Shown piece after piece: positions 13,197-21,366 of a stretch of 32,413 nucleotides of DNA. Each line of letters begins with the position of its first letter. Positions within the stretch are counted from its first letter, which is position 1. Made by a program: the position numbers and the translations under genes. Below the pieces are notes generated by a model. The model made no database searches and was not told the DNA's origin. It was given only the letters and a program-made list of their open reading frames with translations. The stretch is from the IMG/VR virus record IMGVR_UViG_3300008266_000275, positions 1 to 32,413 of that record, one strand, 5' to 3'. This stretch comes from a virus.

Positions 13197-15651
13197 TTTG
13201 TTTTATTACTATTATATCGTTATTATCACTTTGTATACTTGTAATTTGTGCAACTCCTGTAAAGTTACCACGCATTTCAATTTCTACGTAATCGTCAAAA
13301 CTATTAACTGATATTATTTGTCCTACTGGGTTATTTAATATAGTCCAAGCTAAACGTTTATTTGAAACTGTATCTATTGTAAAAGTTAGCCCTGTATTTT
13401 CAAGTTCTATAAAATCTGAATTATTAAAAGTTAAAGTTCTAAAATCCTGTATCAATTCAAACTTACTTTCAAACGTGTCTAAATCAGTTGTAAAACTATT
13501 TATAATATACCTTTTGTCACGTATTATAATTCTATCGTTTAAACGTAACGCTAATAGTTCAGAATAAGGTAAACGCATTGCAACCTTAACCATTCTAGAT
13601 TTGATAGAATATAAGTTATTTAAATAATCAAAATAATAATCTTTAAATAACGTGTTGTTAATTGTTTGTAAATTATAGCTACTATATTCAATACCCCAAT
13701 TTAATGTATGTATATTGCTTTGATATTTTACATCTTGACCAAATACATTATAGTTTGTAATTTGGTTTGTAGTAGTACCATTATTAAAATAGAAATCACA
13801 AGTAGCGTTTTCGTATTGGTATAAAATAATTGGTTTTGGAATATATGGTTTAAAATCTTTGTTAAGAGAATACCCCACCTGTAAATTAGTACTTGTAAAT
13901 TTATTAAAAGTTAAATTTTCAAATGGTAATTTAATAGTATAATCGGAACCATCATTATTAAATTGATAATTTAAACTACCGTATTCTTTTGAAGCGTTAT
14001 CATAATAAGCACGATTTAAAAAACTTTCAGATTTTTCATATTCAAAATTTACTTTTTTATATGGTTTTATCCTTTCATATTCAAAATCAGTAATACAATT
14101 TTCTGAATAGTCTTTTATTTCTCCTTGGTAATACCAATTTTCTAACTGCTCTAATGTGTATGTAGTTTCATCAAAACTAAAAGCTGTTAGATTAAACATT
14201 TTTAAAATGCTACTAAAGAAATCAGATACTTTAATATCTGGCATAAAACTCGGTAAATCTAAATTTGCTATTGAAGTGCCACTACCATTACCAGAAGTTG
14301 TAAGTGTGTTTAAAGTATTATTTGCATCATCATATTCGAATATATTACTTGTAACAGAATTACTATAAGTAACAGCAGAAGTTGTGCTTAAATAAACTTT
14401 ATATGTGCCACCTGCTACAGGTAATTGAAAACTCGCACTAGTACCTGTACCTGTTATATTAAAAAGAAAAGCATTATTATTAAATACACTAACTACATAA
14501 CTTGTTGAAGATGAAAATGTAAATTCATACAAACCACTTGCTACAAAAGAATAACCAGATGGCGTACTTGAGTTTAATTCACTTATTACATTTGGGTTAA
14601 TTACAAAGTTATCAGCATTAATAGTTAAATAATCGTGTCCTATAACATCAATAGTATATTCCATTAATATCTTTGCACTTAACGAACTGAAAACATCTCT
14701 ATTTTTTAACCACAAATACGCTTTTGTAAATCTTGTTTGAGTTAAAAAATTACCATTAAAAGAAACACCGTATTTAGTTTCTATTGCATCAAATATTCTA
14801 GCTACTTTTAAAGCAGGGAATAATTCGTTATGGTGTATATGGTGTGAGTTTTGAGATATATCATTTGTACCACCACCGCCATATTGCCAAACTCTATTAC
14901 TTGAAATTAAAGGGAATGCTATATCAGTATCTGAAGTAGTTGTTATTTTATTTTGTACAACTGCACCTGTATAACTAATAGTATAATCGTTTAGCTCTGC
15001 AATATCTTTTAATTTATCTTCTTTAAATCTATCAGTTAAAGAAATTAAATTACCATAAAAAGTAATTTTATAATCTTCAATACGATTATTTTTTACAGTA
15101 GCACTTTCTAACTGCCATTTACCAACTCTAAATACTTGAGTATCTATTTCAATATATCCTGCATATCTTTGATTTTGATTGTAACCGTTATCTAATGCGT
15201 TATCGTACCAATGTCTAAATATTTCATTATTATTATCACTTGCAGGTATTGTAAAACTTTGTGAATAATCGGTAAATACTTTTGATATATCATTAACATT
15301 TTGAATAGAAGAAGTAATACTAATTTTCTCATCGTTAAATAATTCTATACGCCTAACGTAATCTATTTCTGTTGGTGTTGGTTCTACACCACCTAAATCA
15401 TTAATTATATTTAATAAACAATTTTCTGCTTCAAACGTACCACCATCTGTTTGAACTCTATTAGCAAAATCGCTTATAGTATTTAAAGCAACACCATAAA
15501 CACCACCTAAAGAATTAATTTCAGATACTAAACAACTATCAGCTTCAAAAGTACCACCATCAGCAATTACCCTTTCTTTAAATTTGTTTACAACTAAATC
15601 TACTGAAGCATCAATAGTTTTTTTAGTGTATATGTATAAAGCAACTTCCAT
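13189..15651 (-). CDS. Large baseplate or tail-tip protein with N-terminal repeated motif (820 aa)
   Basis: Residues 20-90 contain two copies of a motif (FKERVIADGGTFEADSCL and FANRVQTDGGTFEAENCL) that recurs in the small protein at 2687-2923. From about residue 95 the sequence becomes a long beta-rich tail protein (RRIELFNDEKISITSSIQ, KVFTDYSQSFTIPASDNN, RYAGYIEIDTQVFRVGKW). Such proteins in Bacteroidetes siphophages are taken as distal tail or tail-associated baseplate components. It overlaps the upstream gene by one base and the next small ORF by 8. Confidence 0.72.
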   Translation of the reverse strand: MEVALYIYTKKTIDASVDLVVNKFKERVIADGGTFEADSCLVSEINSLGGVYGVALNTISDFANRVQTDGGTFEAENCLLNIINDLGGVEPTPTEIDYVRRIELFNDEKISITSSIQNVNDISKVFTDYSQSFTIPASDNNNEIFRHWYDNALDNGYNQNQRYAGYIEIDTQVFRVGKWQLESATVKNNRIEDYKITFYGNLISLTDRFKEDKLKDIAELNDYTISYTGAVVQNKITTTSDTDIAFPLISSNRVWQYGGGGTNDISQNSHHIHHNELFPALKVARIFDAIETKYGVSFNGNFLTQTRFTKAYLWLKNRDVFSSLSAKILMEYTIDVIGHDYLTINADNFVINPNVISELNSSTPSGYSFVASGLYEFTFSSSTSYVVSVFNNNAFLFNITGTGTSASFQLPVAGGTYKVYLSTTSAVTYSNSVTSNIFEYDDANNTLNTLTTSGNGSGTSIANLDLPSFMPDIKVSDFFSSILKMFNLTAFSFDETTYTLEQLENWYYQGEIKDYSENCITDFEYERIKPYKKVNFEYEKSESFLNRAYYDNASKEYGSLNYQFNNDGSDYTIKLPFENLTFNKFTSTNLQVGYSLNKDFKPYIPKPIILYQYENATCDFYFNNGTTTNQITNYNVFGQDVKYQSNIHTLNWGIEYSSYNLQTINNTLFKDYYFDYLNNLYSIKSRMVKVAMRLPYSELLALRLNDRIIIRDKRYIINSFTTDLDTFESKFELIQDFRTLTFNNSDFIELENTGLTFTIDTVSNKRLAWTILNNPVGQIISVNSFDDYVEIEMRGNFTGVAQITSIQSDNNDIIVIKQNA

Positions 15652-16667
15652 TAAATTACATCGTTTATTAAACCGTAGTTAAATTCAAATTCTATTTCGT
15701 AATTTATATTTTTATCTTTTAAATGCGTTTTGTAATCAGAAGAAGTACTTTTTACTATTGCAGGTTTGTTATCCAATAGTACAACTTCGCTCATTAATAA
15801 ATCTTGTATTAAATCAAAGTAATTTTCATCTACCCAACCTGTATTACATTTTATTTTTTGTTTACCTTGTTGGTTAAACGTTCTTTTTTGCCCTTGAAAC
15901 ACATTATAATTTATGCTACTTGGTAATAGGTTAAAATCTTTACTTGTTGTTTCTATGCTTTGTAAATTAGCTTTAAAGAATGTAAGAAACTCCCAACCAC
16001 CAAAACGATTAATAAACGTACAAGTTATAGGAGTATATTTAGGCTCGCATAATTGTTCTGATTTAATTGAATATAATTGCCCTACTCCATCTTGACTTAT
16101 TAAAACATCTTTGCTAGATAATAATATTCTGTACATAGACGCTTCTGATACGCTAAAAGTTTGTACTGTTGTACCATTATCTACATCATAATTACCATCT
16201 TCAAAAAATACATTTACATAACTAGTAGTAAAGTCTTTTACATATTTTTTTATACCTGTATTAAACAAAGGTAAAACAGTATTAGTATCTGAATTATTAT
16301 ATCCACCTATATAATCTGTATAGCCATTTAAACAAACAAAAGTTTCAGTAGATAATAACGTATAAGTATTTAAAGTTAATTCCGTATATCTTTTAACTAC
16401 ACAATAGCACCAAGTTAGCTCATCTTCTTCAGCAGGTACAGTAGTTGTATATGTTTTAATAGGTTTAATAAACTCTTTAGCATAGTTAGCAATATTATAA
16501 GTGTTTTCTCTTTGTGTATTGCTTGCTATCTTTTTACTTAAAGTATAAGTAGGTAAAATAGGCACTCCATTACTTTTATTGTATAAATATAATTCTACCT
16601 TGCTGCCTAATTGGTTTGCTTCATTTACCTGTATAAAGTATGGGCTTCTAATAAATATCTTTTTCAT
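15651..16667 (-). CDS. Distal tail or baseplate-like protein (338 aa)
   Basis: The 338-residue beta-rich protein starts MKKIFIRSPYFIQVNEANQ and contains Ser/Thr-rich strands and a conserved-looking FINRFGGWEFLTFFK segment, seen in Bacteroidetes-phage tail proteins that precede the large tail-tip protein. It shares single-base overlaps with both neighbours. It is probably a tail-tip component. The exact role (distal tail protein versus hub) is not determined. Confidence 0.68.
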   Translation of the reverse strand: MKKIFIRSPYFIQVNEANQLGSKVELYLYNKSNGVPILPTYTLSKKIASNTQRENTYNIANYAKEFIKPIKTYTTTVPAEEDELTWCYCVVKRYTELTLNTYTLLSTETFVCLNGYTDYIGGYNNSDTNTVLPLFNTGIKKYVKDFTTSYVNVFFEDGNYDVDNGTTVQTFSVSEASMYRILLSSKDVLISQDGVGQLYSIKSEQLCEPKYTPITCTFINRFGGWEFLTFFKANLQSIETTSKDFNLLPSSINYNVFQGQKRTFNQQGKQKIKCNTGWVDENYFDLIQDLLMSEVVLLDNKPAIVKSTSSDYKTHLKDKNINYEIEFEFNYGLINDVI

Positions 16668-17239
16668 TATTTTTTATTAATTGTATATTGTAAAAATTGT
16701 TCAACATCTAAACCATACGCTTCAACTAATTCATCTGGCAAACGTTCAAAAGCTTTCTCAAATGGTTTAGTAAAAAATAAACTTGGTTTAATACCACGAA
16801 AGTAAATATTCCTTGCAACTATTTGGGCTATTGTTTTTACATTACCTTGAGTAAATTTACCTTTTGAGTCCCGCAACCTTAAATTTTTTGACTTAACCCA
16901 TTTTTCTAAACCATTAGTAAAAGTATCCCAAGTTCCTGCAAAATTACCACTACCAAATCTATATTCTGATTGAGGTGCTTGTTGACCTTTTATCTTTGCA
17001 TTTTTAGAAACCTTGCTCGGGTCTTTACCCCTAACACCTTTGTCTACAAATTTACCATAATCTTCCATTAAAAAAGCTAAACGAAAACTATTAGCACTTA
17101 CATTAATTTCGCTATCTAAACTATTGTAAAGTTTTTTTTCGTAATTTTTACCACCATTTGTTAAATTACTTCTACTTTGCTGAATAACGTATTTAGCAAA
17201 TTCGTTTAAATATTTGTTTGTATTTTTGTTATCTAACAT
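16667..17239 (-). CDS. Neck or tail-completion protein, HK97 gp10-like (190 aa)
   Basis: The 190-residue basic protein has RLAFLMEDYGKFVDKGVRG near residue 55 and a C-terminal FRGIKPSLFFTKPFEKAFE, the pattern of small head-tail joining or tail-completion proteins (HK97 gp10/minor capsid type). It lies between the tail terminator-like gene (7-base overlap) and the baseplate-like genes. The assignment is by pattern and place. Confidence 0.65.
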   Translation of the reverse strand: MLDNKNTNKYLNEFAKYVIQQSRSNLTNGGKNYEKKLYNSLDSEINVSANSFRLAFLMEDYGKFVDKGVRGKDPSKVSKNAKIKGQQAPQSEYRFGSGNFAGTWDTFTNGLEKWVKSKNLRLRDSKGKFTQGNVKTIAQIVARNIYFRGIKPSLFFTKPFEKAFERLPDELVEAYGLDVEQFLQYTINKK

Positions 17240-17655
17240 ATTGTCATATCGTTTTTAACTAACACATCAAACGTTAAGGCCCAACCTGCTAAATCGTTTT
17301 CAAAACGTTCTGTAAATGGTTCAAAGTTTGGGCTACCTGTTAATTCCCAAAAGCTATTACGCAAATCACCACGATTTAACCTATCCATTACGCGTACACC
17401 TAAAGCCATTTGAGTATTCCAAACATCTACTTTATTACTTTCATCTTTTTGATTAAGCAAATCCATTAAAAGTATAGTAATATTAAACTGAATTACATTA
17501 CCTTGATGCGTTGCATTGTTTATCATTATATGTGATAAAGGGAATAATGTACGCTTTGCTAAATCTACACCAAATATATCACCCTCTGTAACTGTGTTTA
17601 CAAAAGGCTCATCTAATAAAGCTTCTTTAATTTTATTTATAATACTATATACCAT
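17233..17655 (-). CDS. Tail terminator or tail completion-like protein (140 aa)
   Basis: This 140-residue alpha/beta protein contains VTEGDIFGVDLAKRTLFPLSH, FNITILLMDLLNQKDES and PFTERFENDLAGWALTFDVLV. This arrangement is typical of the gpU/tail-terminator-like proteins of Bacteroidetes phages, which cap the tail tube. It starts 10 bases inside the end of the frameshifted chaperone frame and overlaps the next gene by 7 bases. Confidence 0.65.
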   Translation of the reverse strand: MVYSIINKIKEALLDEPFVNTVTEGDIFGVDLAKRTLFPLSHIMINNATHQGNVIQFNITILLMDLLNQKDESNKVDVWNTQMALGVRVMDRLNRGDLRNSFWELTGSPNFEPFTERFENDLAGWALTFDVLVKNDMTIC

Positions 17656-17914
17656 TACGTTTTAAATTTTTAATTTCTATTTCTGTTTTTTCTTTTTCAA
17701 ACATTAACCACATCATTAATTGAGTGATGGGAAGTTTGGTAATTGCATCAAATCGTAAAATGTCGCCTTGAGCTGCTCCGTAGATTGATTGATACCAACC
17801 CCATTTTTTTCCAAAAGCTTCTTCGCTGTTTCCGATTGCTCCGCTTCGTTGTGTATAAAGTCCATCAAACCGTTCACGCAATCGTTCATTAAAGTCGAAA
17901 AAAAAACCAAGCAA
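17645..17914 (-). CDS. Tail assembly chaperone, -1 frameshift extension (gpT-like)
   Basis: This frame overlaps the gene at 17716-18387 by about 200 bases and lies exactly in its -1 frame. It has no ATG before the conserved part; a TTG at 17914 is the only early start. It encodes the tail-module motif FGKKWGWYQSIYGAAQGD and FDAITKLPITQL, so I infer expression by ribosomal slippage from the upstream frame. Candidate slippery sites are T-TTT-TTT in a nine-T run (17898-17906) and A-AAA-AAT (17803-17809). Either gives a fusion of about 247-249 residues. This G/GT arrangement just before tail completion and tape measure genes is standard in siphophages. A homopolymer sequencing error is the main alternative. 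Confidence 0.72.
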   Translation of the reverse strand: MLGFFFDFNERLRERFDGLYTQRSGAIGNSEEAFGKKWGWYQSIYGAAQGDILRFDAITKLPITQLMMWLMFEKEKTEIEIKNLKRNGI

Positions 17915-18387
17915 CCTAAAACAACATCTAAAGGCATATATTTTAAAACCTCGCTGTACTTCTCTGAGCTTTCGTATTCTTCTATTGTATATAAATCCTT
18001 TACTTTTGTTTTTATTGGTCTAAAAAGCACTGCCATTGCTTTATGAAACGTTGCTGTATCACTTAAATAGTTTTCTAAATCTATGTATTCACCAGAAGTC
18101 ATATCTTCTAACTTTGGTATAAAGCCAAATTCATAAATACCCAATTTAAAAGTATTTATTAATTTAGGTTTTTGATTTAGCAATTCGTTTAAATGATTTA
18201 ACAAATCATCTGTATCAGCTAAACGAATACGAGCCACGTCTTTTAATTCTATATTACAAAATATTTCAATAGTTTTTTGATTAACAAATTCACTCGCTTC
18301 ATTATCCTTAACCAATTTTTCAAACCTTTGATATTGATAAAGAGTAATTTCGTTTAGCGTTTCTGGTATTTTAATATCTATTTTCAT
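17716..18387 (-). CDS. Tail assembly chaperone, unshifted product (gpG-like, 223 aa)
   Basis: The product starts MKIDIKIPETLNEITLYQYQ and is mostly helical. It contains EYIDLENYLSDTATFHKAM and YMPLDVVLGCLVFF, resembling the first frame of Bacteroidetes-phage tail chaperones that bind the tape measure. I prefer the ATG at 18387 over the one at 18393, because the latter is formed by the end of the 14-base element and the spacing from the element to 18387 (5 bases) matches the other copies. The last ~60 codons are read in two frames and are unusually G+C-rich for this genome. Confidence 0.75.
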   Translation of the reverse strand: MKIDIKIPETLNEITLYQYQRFEKLVKDNEASEFVNQKTIEIFCNIELKDVARIRLADTDDLLNHLNELLNQKPKLINTFKLGIYEFGFIPKLEDMTSGEYIDLENYLSDTATFHKAMAVLFRPIKTKVKDLYTIEEYESSEKYSEVLKYMPLDVVLGCLVFFSTLMNDCVNGLMDFIHNEAEQSETAKKLLEKNGVGINQSTEQLKATFYDLMQLPNFPSLN

Positions 18388-18392
18388 AAGCA

Positions 18393-18406
18393 TTTATTTA
18401 AAAACA
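18393..18406 (-). promoter_or_regulatory. TGTTTTTAAATAAA element, copy 4 of 4
   Basis: This exact minus-strand copy lies just upstream of the tail chaperone gene, 5 bases before the preferred ATG at 18387 and after the terminator that ends the terminase operon. It is thus at the likely start of the tail/head transcription unit. Confidence 0.5.
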
Positions 18407-18437
18407 TTAAAGTTGATTTTTTGTATAAAATAAAAAA

Positions 18438-18457
18438 CAACTAAATTTGATTAGTTG
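18438..18457 (-). terminator. Intrinsic terminator after the terminase operon
   Basis: CAACTAA (18438-18444) pairs with TTAGTTG (18451-18457). On the minus strand the hairpin is followed by TTTTTTATTTT. It overlaps the stop codon of the 52-codon gene and separates the terminase and tail operons. Confidence 0.7.
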
Positions 18458-18599
18458 CTAATTTGTATGCGTGTATTAATTTTTTTATTTCTCCTACATT
18501 ACGTGGTAAGTTAATAGTAACTTGTTTACCTGTTTTTTTTAATATGTGTACTTCTACCACATAAATCATTTCGCCATAAGTTGGTTGGTTAGTAGACAT
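18441..18599 (-). CDS. Small protein following terminase (52 aa)
   Basis: This 52-codon ORF overlaps the terminase stop by 11 bases. It begins MSTNQPTYGEMIYVVEVHI and continues through a basic ILKKTGKQVTINLPRNVGE to an AYKLATNQI end. It is a compact alpha/beta protein with no known domain. The overlap with terminase and a terminator at its own stop make it a convincing last gene of the operon. Confidence 0.6.
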   Translation of the reverse strand: MSTNQPTYGEMIYVVEVHILKKTGKQVTINLPRNVGEIKKLIHAYKLATNQI

Positions 18600-19794
18600 A
18601 ATAAGAACCTTTGTTTGGGTTATCTAAATGAAAGGTAACATTGTAACGTATTGCATCTATAGCGTGGTTAAAATCATCTATATACAATTTACTACCTTTG
18701 TTTAAGTAAGCATAATTGTTTAATTCCTTTGCAATATTACTACTATCGTTATCAACTATAATATCATAATCTAACATCATAGTAACACCGCTTTCAATAG
18801 TACCTTTTTTAATTGGTTCTATGTTTAAACCTTTGTGCCTTAAATCTACTATTAACCTATTCTCTGCACTATCAGCTATTATCAATTTATTAGTTGCTTT
18901 ATCTGTACATATTTTTGCCAATTCTTCCATACGTAAACCATTCTGATACAAATGCTCTTTAACGTAAATCTTTTTATGGTCTTTGTCTATTGCAACTTCA
19001 ATAAGTGTATCAGGGTCAATACTAAAACCAAAGTCCAAACCAAATGAAGTAGGTAAATTGTTTGGGTTAAACGTTCCAAACTGCCAATTAGTAAATACAA
19101 CTCCTTCTGCTTTGTCTAACCAACCCCCTAAAATTTGATGCTTGTACTTTTGAGGGCGTCTTACTTTCATATCCTCAATTTGAAGTATAAAAGATTGTGA
19201 AAGATTTTTGAAGTTATCCTCGTAAGTTGTGTGAATGTATGTTGTATCGCCTTTAACCAAGTTACTACCGTCGGCTACTCCTTTGCTTTCGTAGAACCTT
19301 TTATAAATGAAATGCTCTTTTGTTGCAGGGTTTAGTACTAGTATAACCCTGTTTTGCACTTCCTTAGCACGAATTGAAAAGTCTATCTTGTCGAAAGTAT
19401 CTTCATCGTTAAGTTCTTCTGCTTCATCTAATACCCACGTAGTAACTCCAGCTAAAGATTTTAAGTTTGCAGTTTGTGTACCGCTGCTTGTTTTAATACC
19501 TTTAAATAAAATTTTGCTACCTGTTTTAAGGTTTATAATTTCATCTTTAGTAATGTAAAAATCTTGGGTTAAATTGGCTGTTTCTATTTTATCAATAAAC
19601 TCAGGTATAATTGAAACGTGAGCAGAAGTTAAAGTATAACGAGTAAATAATATTACGTGGCCTACTTCGTAAGTAAGAAGTAGTAAAAACGAATTAAGGG
19701 AGTAGGATTTACCGCTTCCCCTACCCCCTGTAATTACAAAGTACCTACTATTTGCCCCGAGTAAGTTATATTTTTCATTAAGATTTATCACCAA
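18589..19794 (-). CDS. terL: Terminase large subunit (401 aa)
   Basis: This is the packaging motor ATPase and nuclease. Walker A is GGRGSGKS at residues 23-30; Walker B is TTWVLDEAEE near 120-130; coupling residues lie near VILVLNPAT. The C-terminal RNase-H-like nuclease shows acidic sites in LDFGFSIDPD, IIADSAENRL and DDFNHAIDAIRY (last Asp near residue 380). Length and motifs fit the PBSX/XtmB-type Terminase_3 family. It overlaps the small subunit gene by 17 bases. Confidence 0.95.
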   Translation of the reverse strand: MVINLNEKYNLLGANSRYFVITGGRGSGKSYSLNSFLLLLTYEVGHVILFTRYTLTSAHVSIIPEFIDKIETANLTQDFYITKDEIINLKTGSKILFKGIKTSSGTQTANLKSLAGVTTWVLDEAEELNDEDTFDKIDFSIRAKEVQNRVILVLNPATKEHFIYKRFYESKGVADGSNLVKGDTTYIHTTYEDNFKNLSQSFILQIEDMKVRRPQKYKHQILGGWLDKAEGVVFTNWQFGTFNPNNLPTSFGLDFGFSIDPDTLIEVAIDKDHKKIYVKEHLYQNGLRMEELAKICTDKATNKLIIADSAENRLIVDLRHKGLNIEPIKKGTIESGVTMMLDYDIIVDNDSSNIAKELNNYAYLNKGSKLYIDDFNHAIDAIRYNVTFHLDNPNKGSYYVY

Positions 19795-20071
19795 TTTTAA
19801 ATATATCCTTAATGTTAAAGTCGTTTATGTTATGCGTAGTTTCAACTGTTTCTTTTGGTTTACCAAATATATGCTCTGCAATAAATATCTGACCTCTTTG
19901 GCTATCCATTAAAGTATTTTTAACAAATGTTTTCTTTGCTTCGTCATCTGTTTCAGTATTGTATAATTCCTTTAAAGCGTTTACAAACAAAGTATTTACT
20001 TTTTGCTCATCTACTTTAGGTTTTCTACCTGCGTTTTTATTACCACCGTTATATTTCCTTTTATCTTCCAT
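19778..20071 (-). CDS. terS: Terminase small subunit (97 aa)
   Basis: This 97-residue protein begins with a basic NGGNKNAGRKPKVDEQKV segment typical of small terminases, followed by helices (NTLFVNALKELYN, FVKNTLMDSQRGQIFIAEHI) and a GKPKETVETTH tail that in this family precedes the oligomerisation/TerL-binding end. It recognises packaging-start DNA and hands it to TerL. It lies directly upstream of terL and overlaps it. It is shorter than many TerS but complete. Confidence 0.83.
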   Translation of the reverse strand: MEDKRKYNGGNKNAGRKPKVDEQKVNTLFVNALKELYNTETDDEAKKTFVKNTLMDSQRGQIFIAEHIFGKPKETVETTHNINDFNIKDIFKIGDKS

Positions 20072-20096
20072 AAATCAAAAAAGTATTCATTAATGA

Positions 20097-20483
20097 TTAT
20101 ACAATAGTTGCATCGTAAACTTGCTGTAATTCTCTTATCATATCTCTCCAACAAGAACCACAGCTTGTACTTTGAAAGTTAATATTAAATACTTCTTTGT
20201 AAATAGCTTTTAAACGTTCTTGTAGTTTAATTGTAAGTTGGTCTGGTTGGTTAGGTAAGAAGTCTTTAAGAAACGTTATACTATCTTCTGATAAACAATT
20301 TAATGTTTTATCTTCTGTACTTCTGTAACTCCATAACTTGTTAAGCGTTTCTTTTCTATCCTCGCATCCACAGTTAATACCTGTTACTTCGCTTATCTTA
20401 TCTACTACTGCTTTAATTCCTGTAGCTGTAGTTATTTGTTCTATTGTATCTCCTAAGCCTTTTGCTTTTTTAGTTCGTGCCAT
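20097..20483 (-). CDS. Conserved phage protein with two Cys pairs, before terminase (128 aa)
   Basis: The 128-residue protein starts MARTKKAKGLGDTIEQITTATG. It has CGC near residue 39 and CGSC near residue 108, four cysteines that could form a zinc site bridging the two ends. Similar proteins precede terminase in other Flavobacterium-type phages. The function is not established. It overlaps the upstream gene by 14 bases and is 25 bases from terS. Confidence 0.65.
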   Translation of the reverse strand: MARTKKAKGLGDTIEQITTATGIKAVVDKISEVTGINCGCEDRKETLNKLWSYRSTEDKTLNCLSEDSITFLKDFLPNQPDQLTIKLQERLKAIYKEVFNINFQSTSCGSCWRDMIRELQQVYDATIV

Positions 20484-20706
20484 ATTTTTTAATTATTTTT
20501 TTATGATATAATTTATCTTTTTTTGTTATTGTATAATTTCCTTTTCTTAATTCGTTTAATACATTTGCAACCATAAAAATTAATTGAGCATCATCATTAA
20601 TTGCTTTATCTTTTATTTCAAATTTGCTTAACGAATTAAAATCTATGTATTTATAGAATTCTATTAAACCAAAAACATATTTTATAAAAGTTTTATTATC
20701 TGTCAT
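20470..20706 (-). CDS. Hypothetical helical protein (78 aa)
   Basis: The 78-residue protein begins MTDNKTFIKYVFGLIEFYKY and ends with a very basic tail (KKDKLYHKKIIKKYGTN). It is predicted all-helical and carries no known motif. It lies in the run of small genes between the sigma-like regulator and terminase, 1 base after the 54-codon ORF. A nucleic-acid-binding role would fit the basic tail but is only a guess. Confidence 0.55.
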   Translation of the reverse strand: MTDNKTFIKYVFGLIEFYKYIDFNSLSKFEIKDKAINDDAQLIFMVANVLNELRKGNYTITKKDKLYHKKIIKKYGTN

Positions 20707-20707
20707 A

Positions 20708-20872
20708 TTATTTTAATTCAATTTCTATTTTTAAATCTTTATCAAATGGCATATCAATATTTTTTGTTATAATACCATTTGAATATCTCAATCTATAACA
20801 TAAATATCCATTTTCTGATTGATAAGTTAATTCTACACTTTGTAAATAATATTTATTATTTGTTGCATCCAT
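20708..20872 (-). CDS. Small hypothetical protein (54 aa)
   Basis: This 54-codon ORF is between the sigma-like gene (1-base gap) and the 78-residue gene (1-base gap). It starts MDATNNKYYLQSVELTYQS and ends FDKDLKIEIELK, with regular alternation suggesting a small beta sheet. The exact tiling with neighbours on both sides supports it as real. It has no recognised family. Confidence 0.6.
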   Translation of the reverse strand: MDATNNKYYLQSVELTYQSENGYLCYRLRYSNGIITKNIDMPFDKDLKIEIELK

Positions 20873-20873
20873 A

Positions 20874-21362
20874 TTATTTTAAATTATTATAATCTTCTTG
20901 GAATAACTCCCTTAACTTTTTTTTATGCCCTTTTAGTGAATGGAATATAGAAACGAAACTTATACCTGTTTCTTTTGCTAATTTACGCATACTTAAATCA
21001 CTATCCCTATAAATGGTAAATAGTTTTTTGTCGTACATATCCCAGCTATTAACTTCGGCTTCGCATTTGCTTCTAAACTTGTGCCATTCTATAGCGTATT
21101 CCTCATCAAAATCAGGTTGTACTGCTTCATCTACAAAATCTACAATAGTAAATTTATTATAAAAATGCGTTACATAAACACTACGTATTACAATAAAAAT
21201 ATATCCTTTGTTTAGCTTACCATTGGTAAAGCATTTATCCTCACTTGAATAAAGGTGCAGCTTAATATAAGTTTCCTGCACTATATCTTCATAGTTTATT
21301 TTATCGAATATCTTTGCGTATTCAATTAATTGCTTGTGGTGTTTATATAACTTTTCTAACAT
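20874..21362 (-). CDS. Sigma-70-like transcription regulator (162 aa)
   Basis: The protein has the layout of a short RNA polymerase sigma factor. A region 2-like segment lies at residues 20-40 (INYEDIVQETYIKLHLY). An acidic middle follows, then a region 4 helix-turn-helix at about 122-152 (LSMRKLAKETGISFVSIFHSLKGHKKKL). Such proteins in Bacteroidetes phages sit between early and late genes. It would direct host polymerase to late phage promoters, possibly those carrying the 14-base element. It lies at the head of the terminase-proximal genes, behind an inverted repeat. Confidence 0.72.
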   Translation of the reverse strand: MLEKLYKHHKQLIEYAKIFDKINYEDIVQETYIKLHLYSSEDKCFTNGKLNKGYIFIVIRSVYVTHFYNKFTIVDFVDEAVQPDFDEEYAIEWHKFRSKCEAEVNSWDMYDKKLFTIYRDSDLSMRKLAKETGISFVSIFHSLKGHKKKLRELFQEDYNNLK

Positions 21363-21366
21363 TACA

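Noticed and set aside
17912-17914. TTG as an independent start for the second tail-chaperone frame
   Set aside because: The phase, overlap length and slippery sites fit a -1 frameshift better; no translation-initiation context is visible at the TTG.
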